NCBI GenBank assembly: GCA_046050465.1
Contig: JBJOPS010000003.1
Coordinates: 1-7,693 of the forward strand
From: Egaibacter sp046050465
GTDB taxonomy: Bacteria; Pseudomonadota; Gammaproteobacteria; Burkholderiales; Burkholderiaceae_C
Direction: 5' to 3'
DNA length: 7,693 nt
The first letter of the stretch is position 1, and every line of letters begins with the position of its first letter. Below, piece after piece: positions 1 through 6,339 of the stretch. A model generated the notes under the pieces. That model worked only from the letters and a program-made list of their open reading frames with translations, made no database searches and had not been told where the DNA came from. A program made the translations under genes and the position numbers.

Positions 1-525
1 CCGCACGCAAAACAAGGCACAGCCATGAACCGACCCCGCCGATTTGTAGGTGCTCTCCTGCAGCCGGATGGCGTTGGTGATGCCATAGAGCTGCGCCTGC
101 GTGAGATGGGCCTCGGGCAAACGGATGGCATCCACTTCATCCATCATGTCGCCAAACACACTGCCCTGCCCACAGCCCGTGGTAACAACACGTTTGGAGG
201 TCTTTTCTTCCAGGTTGGCGATGCCCTTGAAGGTTTTGACTGCAGCCGCTCCGATCTCCCAGTCCACGGTGATCGACTCAATCTCACTCGCTGATTTGAC
301 CAGTCGCTGGTTCCGCAGAAACCCCAGCACCAGCAGCTCAGGGTGAGCGCCCAGCGTCATCAGCGTGACCAGCTCGCGCTTGTCCACATAAACAGTAAGG
401 GCACGCTCGGCCGGAATGGAGACCACATCACGTTCGCCGTGCTCGTTGACCGTCTCCACCTCGCGCGTCAGCGGCGCGTGGGCGTTGGTCAGGCGGGGCA
501 AAGTGTGACGCAACAGCAGATCCAT
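1..525 (-). CDS. fdhD: FdhD sulfurtransferase for formate dehydrogenase activation (partial, C-terminus beyond window)
   Basis: FdhD-family proteins (FdsC in fds operons) pass sulfur from a cysteine desulfurase to the bis-MGD cofactor of formate dehydrogenase and deliver that cofactor; without them the enzyme is inactive. The first 175 residues are visible; family members are usually about 260-285 aa, so roughly a third is missing at the window edge. I translated the minus strand directly. Family landmarks are a central segment near residues 90-115 (FKGIANLEEKTSKRVVTTG) and the active-site loop TGCGQGSVFGD, with Cys118 where E. coli FdhD has Cys121. The second loop cysteine of the E. coli CxxC is Gly here. 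A GSVHGCALF stretch follows near residues 164-172. ATG at 525 is the only sensible start: an in-frame TGA lies five codons upstream. It begins 4 bp after the alpha-subunit stop, with no good Shine-Dalgarno, suggesting translational coupling. The family call is firm. Confidence 0.93.
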   Translation of the reverse strand, partial: MDLLLRHTLPRLTNAHAPLTREVETVNEHGERDVVSIPAERALTVYVDKRELVTLMTLGAHPELLVLGFLRNQRLVKSASEIESITVDWEIGAAAVKTFKGIANLEEKTSKRVVTTGCGQGSVFGDMMDEVDAIRLPEAHLTQAQLYGITNAIRLQESTYKSAGSVHGCALFCVR

Positions 526-529
526 CGGG

Positions 530-3403
530 TCAATAGGTCAGGGGCGTGGGTCCGTACCCGGCCGCCGCTGCAGGCACACCACCCGGCCGGATCGCGACCG
601 CGCAGTATTTGAACTCGGGGATCTTGCCGAACGGATCCAGTGCCGCATTGGTCATCAGATTGGCCGCCGCCTCGTAGTAAGCGAACGGCACAAACACAGC
701 CCCTTTGGGGGTGCCATCGTCACGGCGGACGTGAATCGCAACCTCACCCCGGCGAGACTGAACGGTGATCACATCGCCCGCCTGCAGGCCAAGCGTCTGC
801 AAATCAGCGCCGCACATGGAGGCGGTCGCCATCGGTTCAATGGCATCGAGTACGGTGGCACGACGTGTCATGCTGCCTGTATGCCAGTGCTCCAGTTGGC
901 GGCCGGTGATCAGCACAAACGGGAAGTCGGCATCGGGCCGCTCATTCGCCGCAATGATGTCAGCCGGCACCAGGTGCACGCGGCCATCATCGGTAGCAAA
1001 GCTGTCGATGAAAACCGTAGGCGCACCGGGGTCATCAGCACTCAGGCAGGGATAGGTCACGCTGGATTCGCGCTGCAGCCGCTCCCACGTGATGCCCGAA
1101 ATGGCGCCATGCATAGCCTGGCGCATTTCATCATAGACCGCCGCCACGCCATCACTCTCGCCTGCATAGTTCCAGTTCAGGCCCATGCGCCGGGCAATCT
1201 GCTGGATGATCCACAGGTCGGGCTTGGCCTGGCCCGGCGGGTCAATCGCCTTCTTGCCCAGTTGCACCATGCGGTCGGTGTTGCTGACCGTGCCGTCTTT
1301 CTCGGGCCAGGCCGTCGCTGGCAGCACCACATCGGCCAGCCAGGCGGTTTCGGTCATGAAAATGTCCTGCACGACCAGATGTTCCAGCGAGGCCAGGGCA
1401 TGGCGGGCGTGGTTCAGGTCGGGATCACTCATTGCCGGGTTTTCACCCATCACGTACATGCCGCGGATCTTGTGCGGATCGCTGTCGGGCGCCAGTGCCT
1501 TGTGCATGATTTCCACAACCGTGTAACCGGGCTGGTCATCCAGTTTGGTGTTCCAGAAATTCTCGAACCAGTCGTGCGCGGCCTTGTTGGTCACGCGCTG
1601 ATAGTTGGGGAACATCATGGGAATGAGGCCCGCGTCGGATGCGCCCTGCACGTTGTTCTGCCCACGCAGCGGATGCAGGCCGGAGCCGGGCTTGCCAATC
1701 TGGCCGGTTACCGTGACCAAAGCAATCAGACAACGCGCGTTGTCTGTGCCATGCACGTGCTGGCTGACTCCCATACCCCACAAAATCATGGCACCTTTGG
1801 CCTTGGCAAATTCACGGGCCACTTCCCGCAGGGTCTGCGCCGGGATGCCACAAATCGGCTCCATCGCTTCCGGACTGTAGGCCTTGACGTTTTCTTTCAA
1901 CGCCCCGTAGTTGCTGGCCCGGTTGCGAATGAACTCTTCATTCGCCAGACCTTCTTCGATAACGGTGTGAATCAGCGCATTGAGCATGGCCACGTCAGTG
2001 TCGGCCTTGAACTGCAGGGTGCGCCACGCGTGTTTGCTGATGTCGGTACCGCGCGGATCAGCCAGCACAATCTTGGCGCCATTTTTGGCGGCGTTCTTCA
2101 TCCACGTCGCCGCAACAGGGTGGTTAGCAGTAGGGTTGGAGCCAATGACAAAAATCAGGTCGGAGTGCGCCACGTCATTGACCTGGTTGCTCACCGCGCC
2201 GGAACCCACGCCTTCCAGCAGTGCTGCCACGCTGGATGCATGACACAGCCGGGTGCAGTGATCTACATTGTTAGAACCAAACCCGGTGCGCACCAGCTTC
2301 TGGAACAAATACGCTTCTTCATTGCTGCCTTTGGCAGAACCAAAACCAGCCAGTGATTTCTTGCCATGCGTATCACGCAGGTTCTTGAGCGTATCAGCGC
2401 TCAATGCCAGCGCCTCTTCCCAAGTGGCTTCACGAAACACGGAAGACCAGTCAGCCGTGTCCCGATTTAAATGCTGCAGAGCTTCGGGGTCTTTGGCGAC
2501 GCCGGCCTTGCGAATCAGCGGAACAGTCAGGCGTTGGGGACTGTGCGCGTAGTCGAAGCCAAAACGTCCTTTCACGCACAGCCGGTTATGGTTCGCCGGG
2601 CCATCCCGCCCGTCCACACTCACGATTTTGTTGTTTTTTACGTTGTAGGTGACCAGACAGCCCACGCCGCAGAAGGGGCAGACCGAATCCACCTTTTTGT
2701 CCACCACCTGCGAGCCCACCTGCGTCTTGGGCATCAACGCGCCGGTTGGGCAGGCCTGCACACACTCGCCGCAGGCCACACAGGTGCTGTCACCCATAGG
2801 GTCGTTCAGATCAAAGACGATCTCACTGTGTGAGCCACGCATGGCGTAACCGATCACATCATTGACCTGCTCTTCGCGGCAGGCCCGGACACAGCGGTTG
2901 CACTGGATGCAGGCATCCAGATTCACGGCCATCGCCGGGTGCGAAACGTCCGATTGGGGCTGCTCGCGACGCAGTGCTTTGAATTCCGGGCGAACCGACA
3001 CATCCATGCGCGCAGCCCAGTCGCTGAGTTCGCCATGCTGCTGAGATTCATCGGTTTGACTCCACTTGTAGCCGGTGTCAGGCATGTCAGAGAGCAACAT
3101 CTCCAGCACCATCTTCTGGCTTTTGACAGCACGCTCGCTGTTGGCCTGTACCTCCATGCCGGCCGTGGCACTGCGACAGCAGCTGGGCGCCAGTGTGCGC
3201 TCACCTTTGATCTCCACCATGCACGCACGGCAATTGCCATCCGCCCGGTAGCCATCTTTGTAGCAAAGGTGGGGGATATTGACCCCGTGGCGCTTGGCCG
3301 CCTTGAGGATGGTTTCACCCTCGAAGGCATGGATGGTTTTCTGATCGAGCTTGAACTCAACTGTTTGAAGCGTCTCTTCGGCCAGTTTGGCAGGCGCGTT
3401 CAT
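530..3403 (-). CDS. fdsA: NAD-dependent formate dehydrogenase, catalytic alpha subunit (Mo/W-bisPGD, Fe-S)
   Basis: This 957-aa cytoplasmic subunit (also named fdhF or fdh1A) oxidises formate to CO2. The N-terminal ferredoxin domain (about 15-95) carries a [2Fe-2S] set at Cys47, Cys58, Cys61 and Cys75 or 76. Two ferredoxin-type [4Fe-4S] sets follow at Cys165/168/171/175 and Cys208/211/214/218. The FdhF-like part begins with Cys242/245/249/276 and Lys278, the same spacing as Cys8/11/15/42 and Lys44 of E. coli FdhF. The metal ligand is Cys387 followed by His388 (RLCHASS), so this is a cysteine rather than a selenocysteine enzyme. Arg580 in HPLRGQNN sits 193 residues later, as Arg333 does after Sec140 in FdhF. 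The dinucleotide-binding C-terminal domain spans about 825-940. The ATG abuts the upstream TAA and has an AGGAG 9 nt upstream. Length matches the family (about 957-990). Sequence alone cannot decide Mo or W. Confidence 0.97.
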   Translation of the reverse strand: MNAPAKLAEETLQTVEFKLDQKTIHAFEGETILKAAKRHGVNIPHLCYKDGYRADGNCRACMVEIKGERTLAPSCCRSATAGMEVQANSERAVKSQKMVLEMLLSDMPDTGYKWSQTDESQQHGELSDWAARMDVSVRPEFKALRREQPQSDVSHPAMAVNLDACIQCNRCVRACREEQVNDVIGYAMRGSHSEIVFDLNDPMGDSTCVACGECVQACPTGALMPKTQVGSQVVDKKVDSVCPFCGVGCLVTYNVKNNKIVSVDGRDGPANHNRLCVKGRFGFDYAHSPQRLTVPLIRKAGVAKDPEALQHLNRDTADWSSVFREATWEEALALSADTLKNLRDTHGKKSLAGFGSAKGSNEEAYLFQKLVRTGFGSNNVDHCTRLCHASSVAALLEGVGSGAVSNQVNDVAHSDLIFVIGSNPTANHPVAATWMKNAAKNGAKIVLADPRGTDISKHAWRTLQFKADTDVAMLNALIHTVIEEGLANEEFIRNRASNYGALKENVKAYSPEAMEPICGIPAQTLREVAREFAKAKGAMILWGMGVSQHVHGTDNARCLIALVTVTGQIGKPGSGLHPLRGQNNVQGASDAGLIPMMFPNYQRVTNKAAHDWFENFWNTKLDDQPGYTVVEIMHKALAPDSDPHKIRGMYVMGENPAMSDPDLNHARHALASLEHLVVQDIFMTETAWLADVVLPATAWPEKDGTVSNTDRMVQLGKKAIDPPGQAKPDLWIIQQIARRMGLNWNYAGESDGVAAVYDEMRQAMHGAISGITWERLQRESSVTYPCLSADDPGAPTVFIDSFATDDGRVHLVPADIIAANERPDADFPFVLITGRQLEHWHTGSMTRRATVLDAIEPMATASMCGADLQTLGLQAGDVITVQSRRGEVAIHVRRDDGTPKGAVFVPFAYYEAAANLMTNAALDPFGKIPEFKYCAVAIRPGGVPAAAAGYGPTPLTY

Positions 3404-5200
3404 TTAAACGATCTCCTGGGAAAAGTATTTCTGGACACAACGCACCGGGTTAGGCGCAGCCTGCCCCAAACCGCAGATAGACGCGTCGGTCATGACCACA
3501 TTCAGGTCTTCGAGCGTGGTGTTGTCCCACACCGGGGCTTCCATCAGCTTCGCCGCCTTGGCGGTGCCCACGCGGCATGGCGTGCACTGGCCACAACTCT
3601 CGTGCGCAAAAAAACGCATCATGTTCAGCGCGGCATCACGGGCCTTGTCGTTCTGACCCAGCACAATGACTGCGGCAGAACCGATAAAGCCACCATGGGG
3701 TTGCAGAGTGTCAAAGTCCAGCGGCACGTTGGCATGGCTGGCCGGGAAGATGCCGCCCGAAGCGCCGCCCGGCAGGTAGGCATAGAGCGTGTGCCCCTCC
3801 AGCATGCCACCGCAGTATTCGTCTATCAGCTCCTGTACGGTGATGCCCGCAGGTGCCAGTTTGACGCCCGGGTGTTTGACCCGGCCACTGACGCTGAAAC
3901 TGCGCAGGCCTTTGCGGCCATTGCGGCCAAAACCGCTGAACCAGCCAGCGCCTTTTTCGACAATATCGCGCACCCAGTACAGGGTCTCAAAGTTGTGCTC
4001 CAGCGTGGGACGGCCAAACAGGCCTACCTGCGCGATGTAGGGCGGGCGCATGCGGGGCTCGCCGCGTTTGCCTTCGATGCTCTCGATCATGGCGGACTCT
4101 TCGCCGCAGATGTAGGCCCCGGCCCCCCTGCGCAGTTCAATGGTGGGCAGGTTGCACGGCGGGTTGGCTTTGAGCTTGACCAGCTCGGCCTCCAGAATTG
4201 CGCGGCAACCATGGTATTCGTCGCGCAAATAAACGTAGCAGGCTTCGATGCCCACCACCTGGGCGGCTATCAGCAACCCCTCCAGAAAACGATGTGGGTC
4301 GCGCTCCAGGTAGGTTCGGTCCTTGAACGTTCCGGGTTCACCTTCGTCAATGTTCACCGCCATCACCCGTGGCGCGGGCTGGTCACGCACGATGCGCCAC
4401 TTGCGTCCGGCGGGAAAGCCGGCACCACCCAAGCCACGCAAACCAGAGTCCTCCATGGCCTTGATGACACTCTCGACCTCATGCTCGCCATTCACCAACG
4501 CAGCAGCGAGTGAGTAACCACCATTCGCCCGGTAGGTGTCGTAACCCGTATACCCGGGCGAAATCTCAATCGCATGAGGCACGGGTGAGACACTTTTTTT
4601 TGCATGATCGGATGCTACAAATTTTATAGCTTCCGGTGCATATGGGTGCAGGGCTGAGGCCGAATTAACCACAGAAATAACGCTCTCCAGAGTAGCCAGG
4701 GGAACCGGCCTCTGGTGCACCACGGCCACCGGCGCCTGCTCGCAACGCCCAAGACAAGGGGCGGGAATAACCCGCACATCAGCGCTGCCCAGCAAGGCAG
4801 GCAGGCGCGCCAGCAAGTCCTGGGCGCCCGCCATTTCACAGCTCAATCCATCACACACCCGCACGGTCATGCCAGGAGCCTTGTCATCTCCCTTCACCAC
4901 TTCGAAGTGATGGTAAAAGGTAGCAACTTCAAACACCTCGGCCATGGGGACGTTCATCTCTTTGGCCAGTGCCACCAGATGACGGTCGTGCAGGCAGCGG
5001 TACGTATCATTCAACCGGTGCAAATGCTCAATCAGCAAATCGCGCCGGTGTGGTGCCGTGCCAATCAGTGCGCGCACTTCCTGAACGGACATGTCGTCTG
5101 CCTGGCGTCCCTTAAGCTTGCTCTTTCGGCGAATGCGCTCTCGCATATCGCCTAGTGTGGCGGTGGCAACAATAGTACTGGTTTGACCGGATAAATTCAT
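3404..5200 (-). CDS. NAD-dependent formate dehydrogenase, fused FdsG-FdsB (NuoE-NuoF-like) diaphorase subunit
   Basis: This 598-aa subunit (fdh1B type) takes electrons from alpha and reduces NAD+ at FMN. The NuoE/FdsG-like part (about 30-175) has the [2Fe-2S] pattern Cys116-x4-Cys121 and Cys149-x3-Cys153. The NuoF/FdsB-like part (about 215-590) has the glycine-rich FMN/NADH motif GLRGLGGAGFP (253-263), NIDEGEPGTFKDR (283-295), GAGAYICGEES (359-369) and a [4Fe-4S] set at Cys536/539/542 (CGQCTPC) plus Cys576. Separate FdsG and FdsB would total about 700 aa; FdsB's own N-terminal thioredoxin-like domain is absent. The overall plan matches, from memory, Fdh1B of Methylorubrum extorquens (about 572 aa). 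I chose ATG at 5200: a longer reading from TTG 5305 would start upstream of the predicted promoter, and ATG 5200 puts the KGRQ segment near residue 30, as in Fdh1B. The linker (about 178-215) is unusually long because of a repeat-like insertion. Confidence 0.95.
   Translation of the reverse strand: MNLSGQTSTIVATATLGDMRERIRRKSKLKGRQADDMSVQEVRALIGTAPHRRDLLIEHLHRLNDTYRCLHDRHLVALAKEMNVPMAEVFEVATFYHHFEVVKGDDKAPGMTVRVCDGLSCEMAGAQDLLARLPALLGSADVRVIPAPCLGRCEQAPVAVVHQRPVPLATLESVISVVNSASALHPYAPEAIKFVASDHAKKSVSPVPHAIEISPGYTGYDTYRANGGYSLAAALVNGEHEVESVIKAMEDSGLRGLGGAGFPAGRKWRIVRDQPAPRVMAVNIDEGEPGTFKDRTYLERDPHRFLEGLLIAAQVVGIEACYVYLRDEYHGCRAILEAELVKLKANPPCNLPTIELRRGAGAYICGEESAMIESIEGKRGEPRMRPPYIAQVGLFGRPTLEHNFETLYWVRDIVEKGAGWFSGFGRNGRKGLRSFSVSGRVKHPGVKLAPAGITVQELIDEYCGGMLEGHTLYAYLPGGASGGIFPASHANVPLDFDTLQPHGGFIGSAAVIVLGQNDKARDAALNMMRFFAHESCGQCTPCRVGTAKAAKLMEAPVWDNTTLEDLNVVMTDASICGLGQAAPNPVRCVQKYFSQEIV
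3413..3417 (-). promoter_or_regulatory. Shine-Dalgarno of the alpha-subunit gene, inside the end of the beta-subunit gene
   Basis: AGGAG on the minus strand lies 9 nt before the ATG at 3403, within the codons for the last residues (QEIV) of the preceding subunit. The stop TAA and start ATG are directly adjacent with no gap. A ribosome finishing the beta subunit therefore terminates on the initiation site of alpha, which favours coupled synthesis of the two partners. Confidence 0.8.
4594..4670. repeat. Dispersed palindromic repeat-like segment embedded in frame in the beta-subunit gene
   Basis: On the plus strand this stretch has T8 (4594-4601), a near-perfect 17-nt palindrome GCTACAAATTTTATAGC (4614-4630), GGTGCATATGGG, and then GGGCTGAGGCC (4651-4661) followed by AATTAA. 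I recognise this order (GCTA..AAATTT.ATAGCT, GCGCATAT-like, GGGCTAGAGGCC-like, AT-rich) as resembling a short intergenic repeat common in Comamonadaceae genomes; that is from memory, not a search. It is AT-richer than the flanking coding DNA. Translated on the minus strand it gives linker residues about 178-202 (including ALHPYAPEAIKFVASDHAKK). By recalled comparison with Fdh1B the linker is about 26 residues longer, close to the length of this segment. The outer edges are approximate. Confidence 0.6.
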
Positions 5201-5249
5201 ATTGACGCCATACGATGGCTTGAGGAACATCGGGAAACAAATGCATGCC

Positions 5250-5278
5250 AGTATCAACGACCCCCGCCTGTGGGTCAA
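5250..5278 (-). promoter_or_regulatory. Putative sigma-70 promoter of the formate dehydrogenase operon
   Basis: On the minus strand a -35 box TTGACC (5278-5273, 5 of 6 to consensus) is followed by a 17-bp spacer and a -10 box GATACT (5255-5250, 4 of 6). The predicted transcript would start near 5243, leaving a leader of about 43 nt before the ATG at 5200. The weak -10 fits a promoter needing an activator. The half-sites just upstream and the LysR gene next door agree with that. No strong Shine-Dalgarno precedes ATG 5200. Confidence 0.6.
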
Positions 5279-5279
5279 A

Positions 5280-5333
5280 TTGAATTGGGACACCAGTCGA
5301 TTCAACAGCTGAATGAAGCACCCCTAAATTCAA
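5280..5333 (-). promoter_or_regulatory. Putative LysR-type operator: two inverted repeats of TTGAAT half-sites
   Basis: Four half-sites are visible on the minus strand: TTGAAT (5333-5328), ATTCAG (5314-5309), TTGAAT (5305-5300) and ATTCAA (5285-5280). They form an imperfect inverted repeat with a 13-bp gap and a perfect 6-bp-arm repeat with a 14-bp gap; the two units start 28 bp apart. The proximal half-site ends 1 bp before the -35 box. Occupying about -37 to -90, this matches the usual layout of LysR recognition and activation sites. The gap is slightly longer than the classical T-N11-A. Confidence 0.55.
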
Positions 5334-5346
5334 CCCTTTTTCCTGC

Positions 5347-6291
5347 TCAGGCTCTCCGCTCTGCGCTGTATTCAGCGGCGTGACTTAGCCAGGTGGTTTC
5401 GGCGCCCAGCACAATGGCGGCCTCCAGCGTGCGCGACGGGCGATCATTGGCGGGCGTCATGAATCCGATGGGGGTCATCAGGTCAGGACTGGTCAGTGGC
5501 AAGGCTTCGAGCTCGCGGTAGCCCTGCACCGTACAAACGAGTGCGCCGGCCATCACACTGCAAACATCCCCCGCCACCACACTCAGGGCCAGCGTCAGGA
5601 TGGAGTTGGTTTCCATGACGGGCCTCACGGTCTCACCTGCCCCGGCAAAAGCAGCATTTACCAGGGTGCGATTGTGCATGTCGGGCGTGAGCAGACACAG
5701 TGGCAGACGGGCTGCTTGCGCCCAGGTCATGGTGGGCCCGAAACGTAGGGCATCAGGACTGGGTTTAAGGGCTCTTCGGACCAGAAAATAACGCTCCGTG
5801 TATTGCGGTGCCGTGGCTAAACGAATGCCACGCCCTGCAAGGCGGTCGATGTAACCGAGCCCCAGGTCCAGAGAGAGCCGCTCAAGACGGGTCTCTATCT
5901 CGGGGGAGCTGAGGGACAGGACAACCGGGGTAATGCCGGGGTGGCGCGCCTGCAGCATGGCGGCAAAACGTGCTGCAATGGGCACCGCCGTGGGAACCAC
6001 GCCGATCGACAGGCTGCCCTGCGGGCTGCTGGCCGAACTGTCTAGCTGTTGTTGCAAAACCTCGCGTTCGTGGAGCATGCGCCGGGCACTGGCCAGCACC
6101 CGCGCCCCTTCTGGCGTGAAGCCGACGAACGATCGGCCCCGATTGACAATCGCCGTACCAAATTCTTCTTCCAGTGCACGCAGTGCATTGGACAGGGCGG
6201 GCTGTGTGATGTGACAGGCCTGTGCCGCGCGCCCGAAGTGTTTGTGCTCGTGCAGGGCGACCAGGTATTTGAGCGAGCCCAAAAGGTTCAT
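5347..6291 (-). CDS. LysR-type transcriptional regulator, likely controlling the formate dehydrogenase operon
   Basis: This 314-aa protein has the standard LysR length and layout. The N-terminal winged helix-turn-helix begins MNLLGSLKYLVALHEHKHFG, with the recognition unit at about 18-37 (GRAAQACHITQPALSNALRA region). A linker helix follows at about 60-88, and a periplasmic-binding-protein-like effector domain runs from about 92 to 300, opening with GSLSIGVVPTAVP. Such proteins act as tetramers that bend promoter DNA in response to a small ligand; formate or a related metabolite is an inference from context. The gene lies upstream of, and on the same strand as, the operon, 146 bp from its start, rather than divergently as is common for this family. 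That gap holds a promoter and candidate operator. The ATG at 6291 fits the family N-terminus; no strong Shine-Dalgarno is seen. It begins 45 bp after apbC and could be cotranscribed with it. It occupies the position expected of an fds-type regulator, but orthology was not tested. Confidence 0.93.
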   Translation of the reverse strand: MNLLGSLKYLVALHEHKHFGRAAQACHITQPALSNALRALEEEFGTAIVNRGRSFVGFTPEGARVLASARRMLHEREVLQQQLDSSASSPQGSLSIGVVPTAVPIAARFAAMLQARHPGITPVVLSLSSPEIETRLERLSLDLGLGYIDRLAGRGIRLATAPQYTERYFLVRRALKPSPDALRFGPTMTWAQAARLPLCLLTPDMHNRTLVNAAFAGAGETVRPVMETNSILTLALSVVAGDVCSVMAGALVCTVQGYRELEALPLTSPDLMTPIGFMTPANDRPSRTLEAAIVLGAETTWLSHAAEYSAERRA

Positions 6292-6305
6292 GTGTGACAG
6301 GCTCG

Positions 6306-6339
6306 CTGGCAGCTCACTTCAGGTTCGTCTGGCAGCTCA
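6306..6339. repeat. Short direct repeat spanning the apbC stop codon
   Basis: The 11-mer CTGGCAGCTCA occurs at 6306-6316 and again at 6329-6339 on the plus strand, with starts 23 bp apart. The second copy contains the apbC stop codon (TGA on the minus strand). It occupies most of the short gap between apbC and the LysR gene. I see no hairpin plus T-run, so it is not an obvious terminator. It may simply be a small tandem duplication. Confidence 0.5.

Noticed and set aside
25..294. Small plus-strand open frame opposite fdhD
   Set aside because: It is antisense to the clear FdhD reading frame, and its translation has no family features.
731..2356. Long plus-strand open frame (541 codons) opposite the alpha-subunit gene
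   Set aside because: It is a shadow frame produced by GC-rich codon bias opposite a well-conserved gene. Its translation is rich in His, Gln and Arg with no recognisable domain.
2900..3180. No His-Cys3 (NuoG-type) cluster ligands between residues 77 and 164 of the alpha subunit
   Set aside because: The absence is real in the sequence, but I recall FDH1-type alpha subunits being cysteine-free in the same segment, so it is probably a clade feature rather than a loss here. An alignment would settle it.
2939..4513. Plus-strand open frame (524 codons) spanning the junction of both dehydrogenase genes
   Set aside because: It lies antisense to two strongly conserved coding regions and has unnatural composition and no domain. 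It crosses the stop-start junction of the real genes.
5201..5305. N-terminal extension of the beta subunit from a TTG at 5305
   Set aside because: The extra 35 residues overlap the predicted promoter and operator. ATG 5200 gives the N-terminal length expected from related fused subunits.
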